Below are positions 20,761-29,354 of a stretch of 38,573 nt of DNA, piece by piece. Location: the NCBI GenBank assembly GCA_945965275.1, contig CAMFNB010000010.1, positions 1-38,573 on the forward strand, written 5' to 3'. Positions within the stretch are counted from its first letter, which is position 1. Each line of letters opens with the position of its first letter. This DNA comes from an uncultured Clostridia bacterium (GTDB taxonomy: Bacteria; Bacillota; Clostridia; UBA1212; SIG427). The notes beneath the pieces were generated by a model. That model was given only the letters and a program-made list of their open reading frames with translations. It made no database searches and was not told where the DNA came from. A program made the translations under genes and the position numbers.

Positions 20761-21297
20761 TTAATATATCTTCTGAATATTTCCATATTCGAGTTCGGCT
20801 GAGATTTCTCTTCCGAACATAGATACCAAAACTTTTACTCTTTCCTTTTCCGTATTGATTTCTTCTACCACGCCGGTAAAATTCTCAAGCGGTCCGGAAG
20901 TAACTTTTACAGTGTCGCCGATTTCATAGTCCATAACAATCTCTGAAGGTTCAACACCTAAGTTGCGAACCTCCTGCTCTGAAAGCGGAGACGGTTTTGA
21001 TCCCGGTCCCACAAAGCCTGTTACGCCTCTGACATTGCGGACAATATACCAAGTGTCATCAGTAAGAATCATCTTGATTAAAACATAGCCCGGGAAAACT
21101 TTCTTAAGAGTTGTTTTCTCCTTGCCTTCTTTAATCTCAACCTCTTCCATCATAGGAATGATGATCTCCTCGAAGTAATCCTGCATTTCTCTGTTTTCAA
21201 TAACACGCTCGAGGTTAGCCTTTACCTTATTCTCATATCCTGAATAAGTATGTACGATATACCACTGCATGTCTTCTGAAGTATTTTCAATAAACAC
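20761..21297 (-). CDS. nusG: transcription termination/antitermination protein NusG
   Basis: WYIVHTYSGYENKVKANLE, VRGVTGFVG, KOW region; GTG start at 21297 preceded by GGAGG. Confidence 0.98.
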   Translation of the reverse strand: MFIENTSEDMQWYIVHTYSGYENKVKANLERVIENREMQDYFEEIIIPMMEEVEIKEGKEKTTLKKVFPGYVLIKMILTDDTWYIVRNVRGVTGFVGPGSKPSPLSEQEVRNLGVEPSEIVMDYEIGDTVKVTSGPLENFTGVVEEINTEKERVKVLVSMFGREISAELEYGNIQKIY

Positions 21298-21315
21298 TCT
21301 TACGTCCTCCAGATA

Positions 21316-21546
21316 TTAAGCAAAGATTAAACCGATTACTGTCTTGAAAAGGAAATCTGCAATCCAAATAACCGCACCGACAACAAGGCAGAATACCAAT
21401 ACTGAAACTGTATTGTTTACTACCTGCTTGCCGCTTGGCCAGGATACCTTCTTAAGTTCTGAAAAGATTCCCTTAAAGAAGCCGCCGATTTTACTTCCGA
21501 CTCTTGCAAAGAAGTTCTTCTTCTTTTCTTTTGATGCGTCTGCCAT
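21316..21546 (-). CDS. secE: preprotein translocase subunit SecE
   Basis: 76 aa; FKGIFSELKKVSWPSGKQVVNNTVSVLVF; upstream of nusG. Confidence 0.95.
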   Translation of the reverse strand: MADASKEKKKNFFARVGSKIGGFFKGIFSELKKVSWPSGKQVVNNTVSVLVFCLVVGAVIWIADFLFKTVIGLIFA

Positions 21547-21562
21547 CTTAAAAAAACCCCTT

Positions 21563-21712
21563 TTACTTTGTTTCTTTATGTGTTGTATGCTTCTTGCAGA
21601 ACTTGCAATACTTGCTCATTTCAATCCTGTCAGGATCGTTTTTCTTGTTCTTTTTAGTTGTGTAGTTTCTTTGTTTGCATTCTGTGCAAGCCATTGTTAC
21701 TGTAACTCTCAT
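21563..21712 (-). CDS. rpmG: 50S ribosomal protein L33
   Basis: Absent from the ORF track (short). Translation: [54 protein letters not shown] upstream; CxxC...CxxC. Confidence 0.95.
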   Translation of the reverse strand: MRVTVTMACTECKQRNYTTKKNKKNDPDRIEMSKYCKFCKKHTTHKETK

Positions 21713-21747
21713 GAGTACACCTCCATATTTCTAAAAACGCAAATGAT

Positions 21748-21776
21748 AGTTTAGCAAAAACCCATCTGCTTGTCAA
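21748..21776 (-). promoter_or_regulatory. sigma-A-type promoter for rpmG-secE-nusG
   Basis: Minus strand TTGACA (21771-21776)-17 nt-TAAACT (21748-21753), with TGC extended -10. Confidence 0.75.
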
Positions 21777-21779
21777 CAC

Positions 21780-22454
21780 TTAAAATTTAGCCAAAAGCAT
21801 CATTAATATATTATTATTGTAGAAGTATTTGGCAAAAAGAGAATTGTTTATACTTTCCGTTATCGGCGTGAAAGAGGGACTGGCCGCAAACAGGTTGATT
21901 ATCGCACATATTATCGACACCCAAATAAGTGCAAGTAAAATACCGGCTGCAAATCCGCCGACCCTGTTAATCTGACTTATAACAGGAATCTTTGAAATAA
22001 ACTTAAGCGTTTTTTTCAGTATCATCATAACAAGCAGAATAAGCAATATCAAAACAACCACAGAAAGCAGGCTTACCAGGAATTCCGACAGGCTTCCGGC
22101 AAACTGTGTTCTCACCTCGTTATATGCCTGGGTTGAATTCCATGCCGGTATTTTCTTCTCAAGAAAACTGTTTGCAAAGCTCGGCAGATTAAGCTTATCA
22201 GCGAAGTCTCTTGCCGTTGCTTCGGCAGCACCTCCGTTTATTGCGTCCATCTGTGCCTCTATTCCCTTTGAAAACATTTCGTTGGCACCCATCTTTGTAA
22301 GGGCTTCTGAAACGAAGGGCCTCAGGAAATATGCCACAACTATTGCGACTATTGTGGAACACATTGAATAGATTGTCATGGCAAGTCCGCGCCACGTACA
22401 CAGTGCAACTATTACTATGAATGAAATAAGTATTGTATAGTCGGCTACAGTCAT
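21780..22454 (-). CDS. CvpA-family membrane protein
   Basis: 224 aa multi-TM; DYTILISFIVIVALCTWRGL start and INRVGGFAAGILLALIWVSIICAI typical of CvpA family. Confidence 0.8.
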   Translation of the reverse strand: MTVADYTILISFIVIVALCTWRGLAMTIYSMCSTIVAIVVAYFLRPFVSEALTKMGANEMFSKGIEAQMDAINGGAAEATARDFADKLNLPSFANSFLEKKIPAWNSTQAYNEVRTQFAGSLSEFLVSLLSVVVLILLILLVMMILKKTLKFISKIPVISQINRVGGFAAGILLALIWVSIICAIINLFAASPSFTPITESINNSLFAKYFYNNNILMMLLAKF

Positions 22455-23563
22455 CCCACATCAACCTCCGCAGTTCTGGAACCTCCGCAGACAAGAAAAT
22501 GTCTCTTTCCTGTAAATTCAATTGATGAAATCTGAGTTATTTCATCAAGGGTTCCCAGGAAGTGTCCGTATTTATTGTAAAGGTTTGCTTCGTTTTCACT
22601 GAAAAGAACAACTGTGTTTTTGTAAATTGAAATTCCGTCGGCCATTCTTCCGATTTCAAATTCAAATGTCTTTTTACCGGAAAGGCTGTACTCTCTTACG
22701 ACATTTTTCTCATTATCCTGACCTACGGTAAAAACATTTCCGTTTTCGATAACTGCGCCATTGAATTTGCCTTCAACCGTTGTTTTGTCGTCACCCTTCA
22801 TAATTACGATTGCGTTTCCGCCGGTAAAAACAATTGTGTTTTCCTTTACGTATTCAACCTTCGGAAGCCAAGTGTCGCAAAGGGCTTCAATTGTTTCTTT
22901 AACAGATAAATCCTTCATGCCAAGTTTTACGGCCACTGCCTCATATGTGTCTTCTTTTGCCTTGATTCCGGAAACGATAAATTCCTCGCCGGAGGGTGCA
23001 ATTGAAGCAGCTGACATATAGTACTCACCGAACTTTCTTGTGGCAACCGCTTTAACATCAGCCGTAAAGTCCAGAACGGTTACTGCGGAAATGTAGCTGT
23101 CGGCTTTGTGTATAAAGCAAAGATGACTGTTAACCGTGTTTTCGGACACGCCGATGATTGTGTCTGACGAAAGATATGTTTCCGTAAAACCGTTTTTATT
23201 AAAGAAATGAATTCCCGTTCCTCCGATGTCTGCAACAGCAATTTTTTTATCTGTTTTGAGAATTACGGGATTCTGAAGATTCAGTTCCTTACTCCAAAGC
23301 CACACACCGTCTTCGGAAAAGCAGGACACGCCTGACTGGTCAGCGATGATTATATTATCGTCAAATGTAGTCAGTTCCGAGCTTCCCTTCGGAACATAGT
23401 CAAGATATGTGATGTCTATGTTTTTTTCGGACTCTTCGTAAATTCCGAGGGACATAAAAAACTCCTGAGCAACTCCGGTAACGAGCAGTAAAATAGAGAC
23501 TGCCAGAAAGGCAACCAGTGCTGCTGTTATGATAAAGAGTTTTTTATTGGAGATTCTGTCCAT
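22451..23563 (-). CDS. DUF5711-like membrane-anchored beta-propeller-type protein
   Basis: 370 aa; N-terminal TM, then PQQ/WD-like repeats (VSCFSEDGVWLWSKELN, VREYSLSGKKTFEFEIG); 4-nt overlap with cvpA-like gene. Confidence 0.65.
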   Translation of the reverse strand: MDRISNKKLFIITAALVAFLAVSILLLVTGVAQEFFMSLGIYEESEKNIDITYLDYVPKGSSELTTFDDNIIIADQSGVSCFSEDGVWLWSKELNLQNPVILKTDKKIAVADIGGTGIHFFNKNGFTETYLSSDTIIGVSENTVNSHLCFIHKADSYISAVTVLDFTADVKAVATRKFGEYYMSAASIAPSGEEFIVSGIKAKEDTYEAVAVKLGMKDLSVKETIEALCDTWLPKVEYVKENTIVFTGGNAIVIMKGDDKTTVEGKFNGAVIENGNVFTVGQDNEKNVVREYSLSGKKTFEFEIGRMADGISIYKNTVVLFSENEANLYNKYGHFLGTLDEITQISSIEFTGKRHFLVCGGSRTAEVDVG

Positions 23564-23564
23564 T

Positions 23565-25007
23565 TTAACTGTTTAATAATTTTTTGTATGCTTTGATTGT
23601 ACCAAGGAGACCCTGATGATCCTCTTCGCTGAATATTCTCCACTTATCGGCATAACCGCCGAAATACTTTCCGTCTAAGTAGAGATACATGGTTCCTTCT
23701 TCTCTTTCGTAAGCTTCCACAACAGCCTTAGAGCCATCCTGTCGTGTGTAAGTAATTCGTCCGAGAAGTGCTCCCTTTTCATATTTCTGCTCAGGTTCGA
23801 TACCGTCAAGCTGAACCGCATAGCAATAAGTTGTGATTCCCTTGAACTCGTAATCGTAATTGAAAATTTCTTTGCCGTCGTTGTCAAATTCCTTTGACGG
23901 TTGTCCGTCAAGAACAAGTCTTTCCGAATCATCGCCGAATTGGAATGTAAGCTTATGGTTTTCGTTTACATTACCGAATATTTCAATGTCAATTTCCGAA
24001 AGGTTCGTATATGTTTCAAAGAACGGATAAGCATATGCGTAGTTAAGAGCCGTATTATCAACAAATTTTATATACTCGTTTGACACGGTAAAAACTGCTG
24101 TACTGTCGCCGATTGTACAGTAATAGTATCTTCCGTTGAGATTTCCGAGAGCAAAGCTCTGCGTACCCTTATTATCAGTCATTGATACTCTGAGAATCGG
24201 ATTATCAAGACCGTAGTCTGCGAGATTTGCACCCTCAGGTTCAACTATGTCATAAACGGTAAGTCCCGTTACTGTTTCGATTAGTCCGTTAACCTCTGTT
24301 GTGTTTGCCTGACAATTAAGAGGATATGTGAGATTCCATGCTTTGTTTGAATCATCAGTGGTTGCACTGAAGTCCGCGACCATCGTCACAACCTTTTCAC
24401 CGCTTTTCTCAACGGAGATTTCTTTTATTTTACCGGTCTCGGCAAATTCCATGAGATTTCCCGCAATCAGGTCTGTTCTGTCCAGAACAAGCTTGCGGGC
24501 AAATACTGATGCAACCATATAGATTGCATCTGAATCTTCAGTCATTAGATAGTATCCCTGCTTTGAAGGAGCTTCTTTTCCGGTAAGCAGTGTGTGCTTT
24601 GTTCCGTCCTTCATTACAATTGAAAGCTTTGCGGGATTTGCAAGGCCGAACTGTGCAAGATCACCCTTATACTCACCCTCGGCAAATACAACAGAGCCTG
24701 TCATTTCGTTGAGAAGATTTACAATGTTTGAAATTGCCGAATCTGTAGTTGTAACATCAGAAGGAGTTTTACAGATCCATGAGCCGCTGTCTGTCTTTAT
24801 AACATTAAAATCTTCTTTTGCGGATGCCTCTAAGGCAACAACATCATTTGCGTTATATGAAACAATAACCGCAGTCTCAGTGTTTTCCGGTGTGGCTTTT
24901 GCAGCCTCATTGTTTTCCTTCAAACCCGGCATGAGTTTTATGAAAAGAAAAACTACGACTGCAAGTATTAAAACTGCAATAATTGCTTTCCAGACGGTCT
25001 TGCTCAT
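23565..25007 (-). CDS. DUF4340-domain protein
   Basis: 480 aa; N-terminal TM; duplicated GLANPAKLSIVMKDGTKHTLLTGKEAPSKQGYYLM pattern; coupled to a GldG-like gene. Confidence 0.8.
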   Translation of the reverse strand: MSKTVWKAIIAVLILAVVVFLFIKLMPGLKENNEAAKATPENTETAVIVSYNANDVVALEASAKEDFNVIKTDSGSWICKTPSDVTTTDSAISNIVNLLNEMTGSVVFAEGEYKGDLAQFGLANPAKLSIVMKDGTKHTLLTGKEAPSKQGYYLMTEDSDAIYMVASVFARKLVLDRTDLIAGNLMEFAETGKIKEISVEKSGEKVVTMVADFSATTDDSNKAWNLTYPLNCQANTTEVNGLIETVTGLTVYDIVEPEGANLADYGLDNPILRVSMTDNKGTQSFALGNLNGRYYYCTIGDSTAVFTVSNEYIKFVDNTALNYAYAYPFFETYTNLSEIDIEIFGNVNENHKLTFQFGDDSERLVLDGQPSKEFDNDGKEIFNYDYEFKGITTYCYAVQLDGIEPEQKYEKGALLGRITYTRQDGSKAVVEAYEREEGTMYLYLDGKYFGGYADKWRIFSEEDHQGLLGTIKAYKKLLNS

Positions 25008-26440
25008 AAATGTCTCCTCTTAAGCCAAACGATTAATCCGACTGCAACTACAGCAACAGGAATCACTCCCATGAGGACAACCATAATGGTAATTGCCTGG
25101 CTCTGGGTAATGCTGATTACATCAGTGTTGTATTCCTTCGCAGGAATGAGGTCACCGGCATTCTCTGAAGCATACATCCAGTTAAGAGCTCTGATTACAA
25201 TTGCTCCGCCGCCGTTGCCGTATGTTGTTATTGCTTCATCAGTAAGGTTGTCACTTGAACCTGTCAGGAAAAGTTTTGAAACCTCTGTTCCTGCCTGGTA
25301 TGAACCGCTTGCCGCAATTGTAAATGCACCTGTTCTCTCTTCTCCTGTTTTGATGAGAGTTGATGTTGATTTCTCAGATGTTTTTACAAGAGCTGTTGAA
25401 GTTGAATATGAATTTGTTGTTGACAGAAGTTCAATTGATCTTGTGTCGTTAAAATAGATACCTTTCTGCGAAAGTCCTTCCAACGGGCTGTCATCAGGGC
25501 TCAGTGTAACTGCCGCAAAACCTCTGTGGTTCGGAAGCAATGCAAAGTCATCTGTTTCGGTAACAACGTCATTATTGATTCTCATGCTGAAGAGTTCAAA
25601 CAATGAGTTGAAGTTTGTATATTCCGTTCCTGCCTGAGTATAGTCCATAAATGCCATGACGTTTCCGTTCGTCTTTATGAACCATGTCTTGAGTTTTCCG
25701 AGTGCAACTGATGAAAGATCAGAAGACGGATTGATGAACATGATTACCGCAGCATCATCCGGAACATCATCCTTGTTAAGATTGATGTTCTTTATTTCAA
25801 AGTTGTTGTTTTGAATATTGAGCTTAACCTTCGGAAAACTGTCGAGAGTGTCTTCACCGAAGCCTGTTGATACATATACAACCGGGATTTCATCAGACAT
25901 TACATATATAATACCGCCCGTAAGGCAGGCCTCTGCATTGATACCTTTTGTATTGTACTGATAAGTTGAAGTGTCAAGCTCTGTTTCATACATATCGGTG
26001 GAAACGATGTGTTTGATTCTCTCCCCGCATTTTACAATATAGTCACCTGCGGAATAGTCATTTACCATTTCCTCTCCGACGGTGTCGAGAAGGAAACTCG
26101 GATTCTTATCAAGGTCAACATATTCAACATCAACATGAGAATAATTGTCATAGATGTCAAGATACTTAATTACCTCAGCATATCCGGTTGTGGTCTCACC
26201 TTTTGTTTTGTCGAAAAGAGCATAAATCGTTACGTCCTTATCAAGGCCGTCAAGACATTCTTTTGTCTGATCTGTGATTGAGTAAAGAGATTCTGCTGTA
26301 ATATCAGCTGTTAAAGGGAGCTGCTCTAAAAGTAAGTTTACGAGTACCACGATAACGATAACCGCAATGATTACAATTATTGAGCTTGTGCCGTATTTAA
26401 GTTTTCTTTTTGTCTTCTCTGAAAGTTTCATTTTCGGCAC
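25004..26440 (-). CDS. GldG-family ABC transporter auxiliary membrane protein
   Basis: 478 aa; N- and C-terminal TM segments; LTADITAESLYSITDQTKECLDGLDKDVTIYALFDK typical of the GldG/ABC_transp_aux family. Confidence 0.82.
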   Translation of the reverse strand: MPKMKLSEKTKRKLKYGTSSIIVIIAVIVIVVLVNLLLEQLPLTADITAESLYSITDQTKECLDGLDKDVTIYALFDKTKGETTTGYAEVIKYLDIYDNYSHVDVEYVDLDKNPSFLLDTVGEEMVNDYSAGDYIVKCGERIKHIVSTDMYETELDTSTYQYNTKGINAEACLTGGIIYVMSDEIPVVYVSTGFGEDTLDSFPKVKLNIQNNNFEIKNINLNKDDVPDDAAVIMFINPSSDLSSVALGKLKTWFIKTNGNVMAFMDYTQAGTEYTNFNSLFELFSMRINNDVVTETDDFALLPNHRGFAAVTLSPDDSPLEGLSQKGIYFNDTRSIELLSTTNSYSTSTALVKTSEKSTSTLIKTGEERTGAFTIAASGSYQAGTEVSKLFLTGSSDNLTDEAITTYGNGGGAIVIRALNWMYASENAGDLIPAKEYNTDVISITQSQAITIMVVLMGVIPVAVVAVGLIVWLKRRHL

Positions 26441-26445
26441 CTCCT

Positions 26446-27147
26446 TTAATTCCAGCGTTTTCTTTCCATGTTTGATTCAGTTACAAGCAACATGATTGCC
26501 GCAAATGAAACATAGAAAACAACTGATGCAAAATTTAAAATACCATTTGCGAATTCCGCATATTTTGTAAGCGGCGAAATCCACATTATTGCATTGCCCA
26601 GCCATCCTCCGATGAGTGAGCCTATTGAATAAAGCCCTGTTGTTGAGAATAAGATTACAACACCGACAATTGCAGCGATAATCTGACTCTCTGTAAGTGA
26701 CGAAGCAAATATTCCGACTGCAACAAATAAAAGTCCCTGAAGCATGTATCCGAGATATGCGCCTATTGTTTCAGCTATCGGAAGCGGAGCATAAGCTGCC
26801 ATTAAGAATACATGGATAAGTGTTGCCGCATTCATGATTACAAACAATGTATATGCCGCAAAGAATTTTCCCAGAACAACTTCCCACATCGAAATCGGAG
26901 ATGTTCTGAGAAGAACCTCGGTACCGTTCCTCTTTTCATCGGCAATGAGCTTCATTGTGATTATCGGAATGATAATCGGTAAAATTGATGTCATTGTCTG
27001 AAGTGTGGTTCCGATGTATACACTTCCGCCTGCAAAGTTATAGCTCATTGAAAAATATCCGAATACAAAAAGATAAACGGCAATTACAACATAAGCTATC
27101 GGAGATTTGAAGAATGAACTCATTTCTCTTTTATATATCGTGTTCAT
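26446..27147 (-). CDS. ABC transporter permease (ABC-2, GldF-like)
   Basis: MNTIYKREMSSFFKSPIAYVVIAVYLFVFGYF; start at 27147 preceded by GGAGG (ORF track start 27177). Confidence 0.87.
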   Translation of the reverse strand: MNTIYKREMSSFFKSPIAYVVIAVYLFVFGYFSMSYNFAGGSVYIGTTLQTMTSILPIIIPIITMKLIADEKRNGTEVLLRTSPISMWEVVLGKFFAAYTLFVIMNAATLIHVFLMAAYAPLPIAETIGAYLGYMLQGLLFVAVGIFASSLTESQIIAAIVGVVILFSTTGLYSIGSLIGGWLGNAIMWISPLTKYAEFANGILNFASVVFYVSFAAIMLLVTESNMERKRWN

Positions 27148-27148
27148 C

Positions 27149-28102
27149 TTATTCCTCCGTTTCTGCGGACTGGTCACGTCCGACGATTTCTATAAATACT
27201 TCTTCAAGATTTTTACCGATAGGTCTGAGTTCCAAAATAGGAAGATCGTTTTCGGCAAGTGCCCTGAATACTTCTTTTCTTGAATCTTCATTCTGCTTTG
27301 ATTCAATTCTGAATACGGAATTGTCACCGTCAATTCTTATGAACTCAACTCTCGAAGCTGATCCAACCTTGTCCAGGGTCTCTCTGCACAGTGTCTTGTC
27401 TCCGGCAATTGTCACGTTGTATTTTGACACGCCGTTTGAGGCTGCCGCAAAATCAGAGAGCGGACCCTGTGCTGCGATTTTACCGTTGTTAATCATTACA
27501 ACGGAGCTGCAGACCGCATTTACTTCCTGAAGGATGTGTGTGCTTAAAATGATTGTATGCTCGCGTCCCAGTGCAGTGATGAGTTTTCTGATGTCGAGAA
27601 TCTGCTTCGGGTCAAGACCTACGGTAGGTTCGTCAAGAACAAGCACCTGGGGATTTCCCACGAGAGCCTGTGCAAGGCCTACTCTCTGTCTGTAACCTTT
27701 TGAAAGGTTTCTGATAAGTCTGCCCTTTTTGTCTCCGATTTTTACGAGATACATAATATCATCGAGTTTTGTTTTACGTCCCTTGAGCGGAACATTCTTA
27801 AGATTTGCGATGAATGTAAGGTACTCGCCTACTGTCATGTCGCCGTAAACAGGGGGAAGTTCCGGAAGATATCCGATTTTTTTCTTGACTTCCTTCGGAT
27901 TTTCCATGATATCAAAACCGTCAACCTTGACAGTACCTGATGTTGAAGGAAGATATCCCGTAAGGATATTCATTGTTGTTGATTTGCCGGCACCGTTAGG
28001 TCCGAGGAATCCTAAAATTTCACCTTTTTTTACAGTGAAATTAAGATCATTAAGAGCAACGATATTACCGAACTTTTTTGTGAGATGCTGTATCTCTATC
28101 AT
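27149..28102 (-). CDS. ABC transporter ATP-binding protein (GldA/CcmA-like)
   Basis: 317 aa; Walker A GPNGAGKST, signature LSKGYRQRVGLAQAL, Walker B VLVLDEPTVGLDP. Confidence 0.95.
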   Translation of the reverse strand: MIEIQHLTKKFGNIVALNDLNFTVKKGEILGFLGPNGAGKSTTMNILTGYLPSTSGTVKVDGFDIMENPKEVKKKIGYLPELPPVYGDMTVGEYLTFIANLKNVPLKGRKTKLDDIMYLVKIGDKKGRLIRNLSKGYRQRVGLAQALVGNPQVLVLDEPTVGLDPKQILDIRKLITALGREHTIILSTHILQEVNAVCSSVVMINNGKIAAQGPLSDFAAASNGVSKYNVTIAGDKTLCRETLDKVGSASRVEFIRIDGDNSVFRIESKQNEDSRKEVFRALAENDLPILELRPIGKNLEEVFIEIVGRDQSAETEE

Positions 28103-28126
28103 TGTTTTCCTCCTGTAAAATGTAAA

Positions 28127-28152
28127 CGGGGGCCCTTGTTTCCGAGCCCCCG
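28127..28152 (-). terminator. possible terminator between LCP and ABC cassette
   Basis: CGGGGGC/GCCCCCG 7-bp stem, 12-nt loop; weak T-tract on the minus strand. Confidence 0.55.
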
Positions 28153-28164
28153 AAATTATTTGAT

Positions 28165-29217
28165 TTATTTGTAAATCTTACAATATGAGATGTGGTCTCC
28201 CAGCGGATCGAACCACTGGCCTTCAATAAGAACTGTCTTAACCTTATACTCGCCGTGAGCATAGTCGATACCCATCTGAGCGTAGTCACCGAAGTCGTTC
28301 ATGTCGAAGCTGTGATATACCGCATTCTGAAGAACTGCCATAATGTCTTTTACTCTTGCAATATTATCAACGGTGATAATGTCTTTTGCCATATCAGTAA
28401 TCATGTTGAGCTGGTGGTCCTTTCTGTATGGGTCACCTGCCGTACCAACCTCTTTACCTGTTGATGTGTATTTATGTCTTGCTCTCGCATAGTAGAGAGC
28501 CATTTCTCCGTTAAGCTTGTGAGTACCCTTTGAAAGAGTAAGTTCTCCGTTAGGAGTGTACATGTCTTCAGCAACATTTACCGTAACACCGCCGAATGAA
28601 TCCACAAGGTCTTTGAATCCCTGGAAGTCAACTTCAACATAGTCGTCGATTCTGTAACCGAGCATGCTCTGAAGAATAGAGCAAAGGAAGTTTACGCCGG
28701 TATTCTGGAACTTGCCGCCTGTATAATGCACATAGTATGTTCCGATGTTGGGAGCTGCATTGATTTTGAACATACCCGGGCTCTTGTAAATGCCCTTGTT
28801 TTTAAGAATCTGAACCACGCTGTCATCGTAAGGAACATAAGAGTCACGGGGAATGGAAATAATCTGAATTTCTTTGCCTGTCTTGTCGATACTTACAACA
28901 TAGATAGAGTCTGTGAGTCCGGCGGACTGGTCAGTGCCAAGCACGAGAATATTAGTATTCGACTCAGGGAGCGTCGGTGCATACTGAATATTGTCACGAC
29001 TTGATTCGCCCGGGGTTGCATAGGGATTCTCAGGCTCAGGCGTTGATACTTTGATTAAGTCACCGCTGACTGTTTCAACATCAGGGATGGGAGTACTCGC
29101 TCTTTCATTGTTTGCGAAATTCATTATCGGAAGCAGGTATCCGAAATATGTGACACCGAGTATCACGATAACTGCTGATATAATAGTTAATACTACTGTA
29201 GATGTTTTTACCTTCAT
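28165..29217 (-). CDS. LytR-CpsA-Psr (LCP) family protein
   Basis: 350 aa; N-terminal TM; ILVLGTDQSAGLTDSIYVVSIDKTGKEIQIISIPRDSYV, VDSFGGVTVNV, ALYYARARHK. Confidence 0.93.
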   Translation of the reverse strand: MKVKTSTVVLTIISAVIVILGVTYFGYLLPIMNFANNERASTPIPDVETVSGDLIKVSTPEPENPYATPGESSRDNIQYAPTLPESNTNILVLGTDQSAGLTDSIYVVSIDKTGKEIQIISIPRDSYVPYDDSVVQILKNKGIYKSPGMFKINAAPNIGTYYVHYTGGKFQNTGVNFLCSILQSMLGYRIDDYVEVDFQGFKDLVDSFGGVTVNVAEDMYTPNGELTLSKGTHKLNGEMALYYARARHKYTSTGKEVGTAGDPYRKDHQLNMITDMAKDIITVDNIARVKDIMAVLQNAVYHSFDMNDFGDYAQMGIDYAHGEYKVKTVLIEGQWFDPLGDHISYCKIYK

Positions 29218-29292
29218 GTTTCCTCACCCAAGGTTCATTGTCTTTTGTAATATCCAAACGGGCGCAAAAATACCCATTCAAAATCACGGTAT

Positions 29293-29321
29293 ATTTTAGC
29301 ACCACGCATGTGCATTGTCAA
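29293..29321 (-). promoter_or_regulatory. sigma-A-type promoter of the LCP gene
   Basis: Minus strand TTGACA (29316-29321)-17 nt-TAAAAT (29293-29298), TGC extended -10. Confidence 0.75.
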
Positions 29322-29343
29322 AAGAAATCACCTGTGCTAACAT
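29315..29343 (+). promoter_or_regulatory. sigma-A-type promoter of the GT39-like gene
   Basis: Plus strand TTGTCA (29315-29320)-17 nt-TAACAT (29338-29343), TGC extended -10. Confidence 0.6.
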
Positions 29344-29354
29344 ATTTCAATGTT

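Noticed and set aside
29202-29354. N-terminal extension of the GT39-like ORF
   Set aside because: Upstream of its likely promoter and overlaps the LCP start and promoter; the peptide is not signal-like whereas MKNLKNFFISLIISF is.
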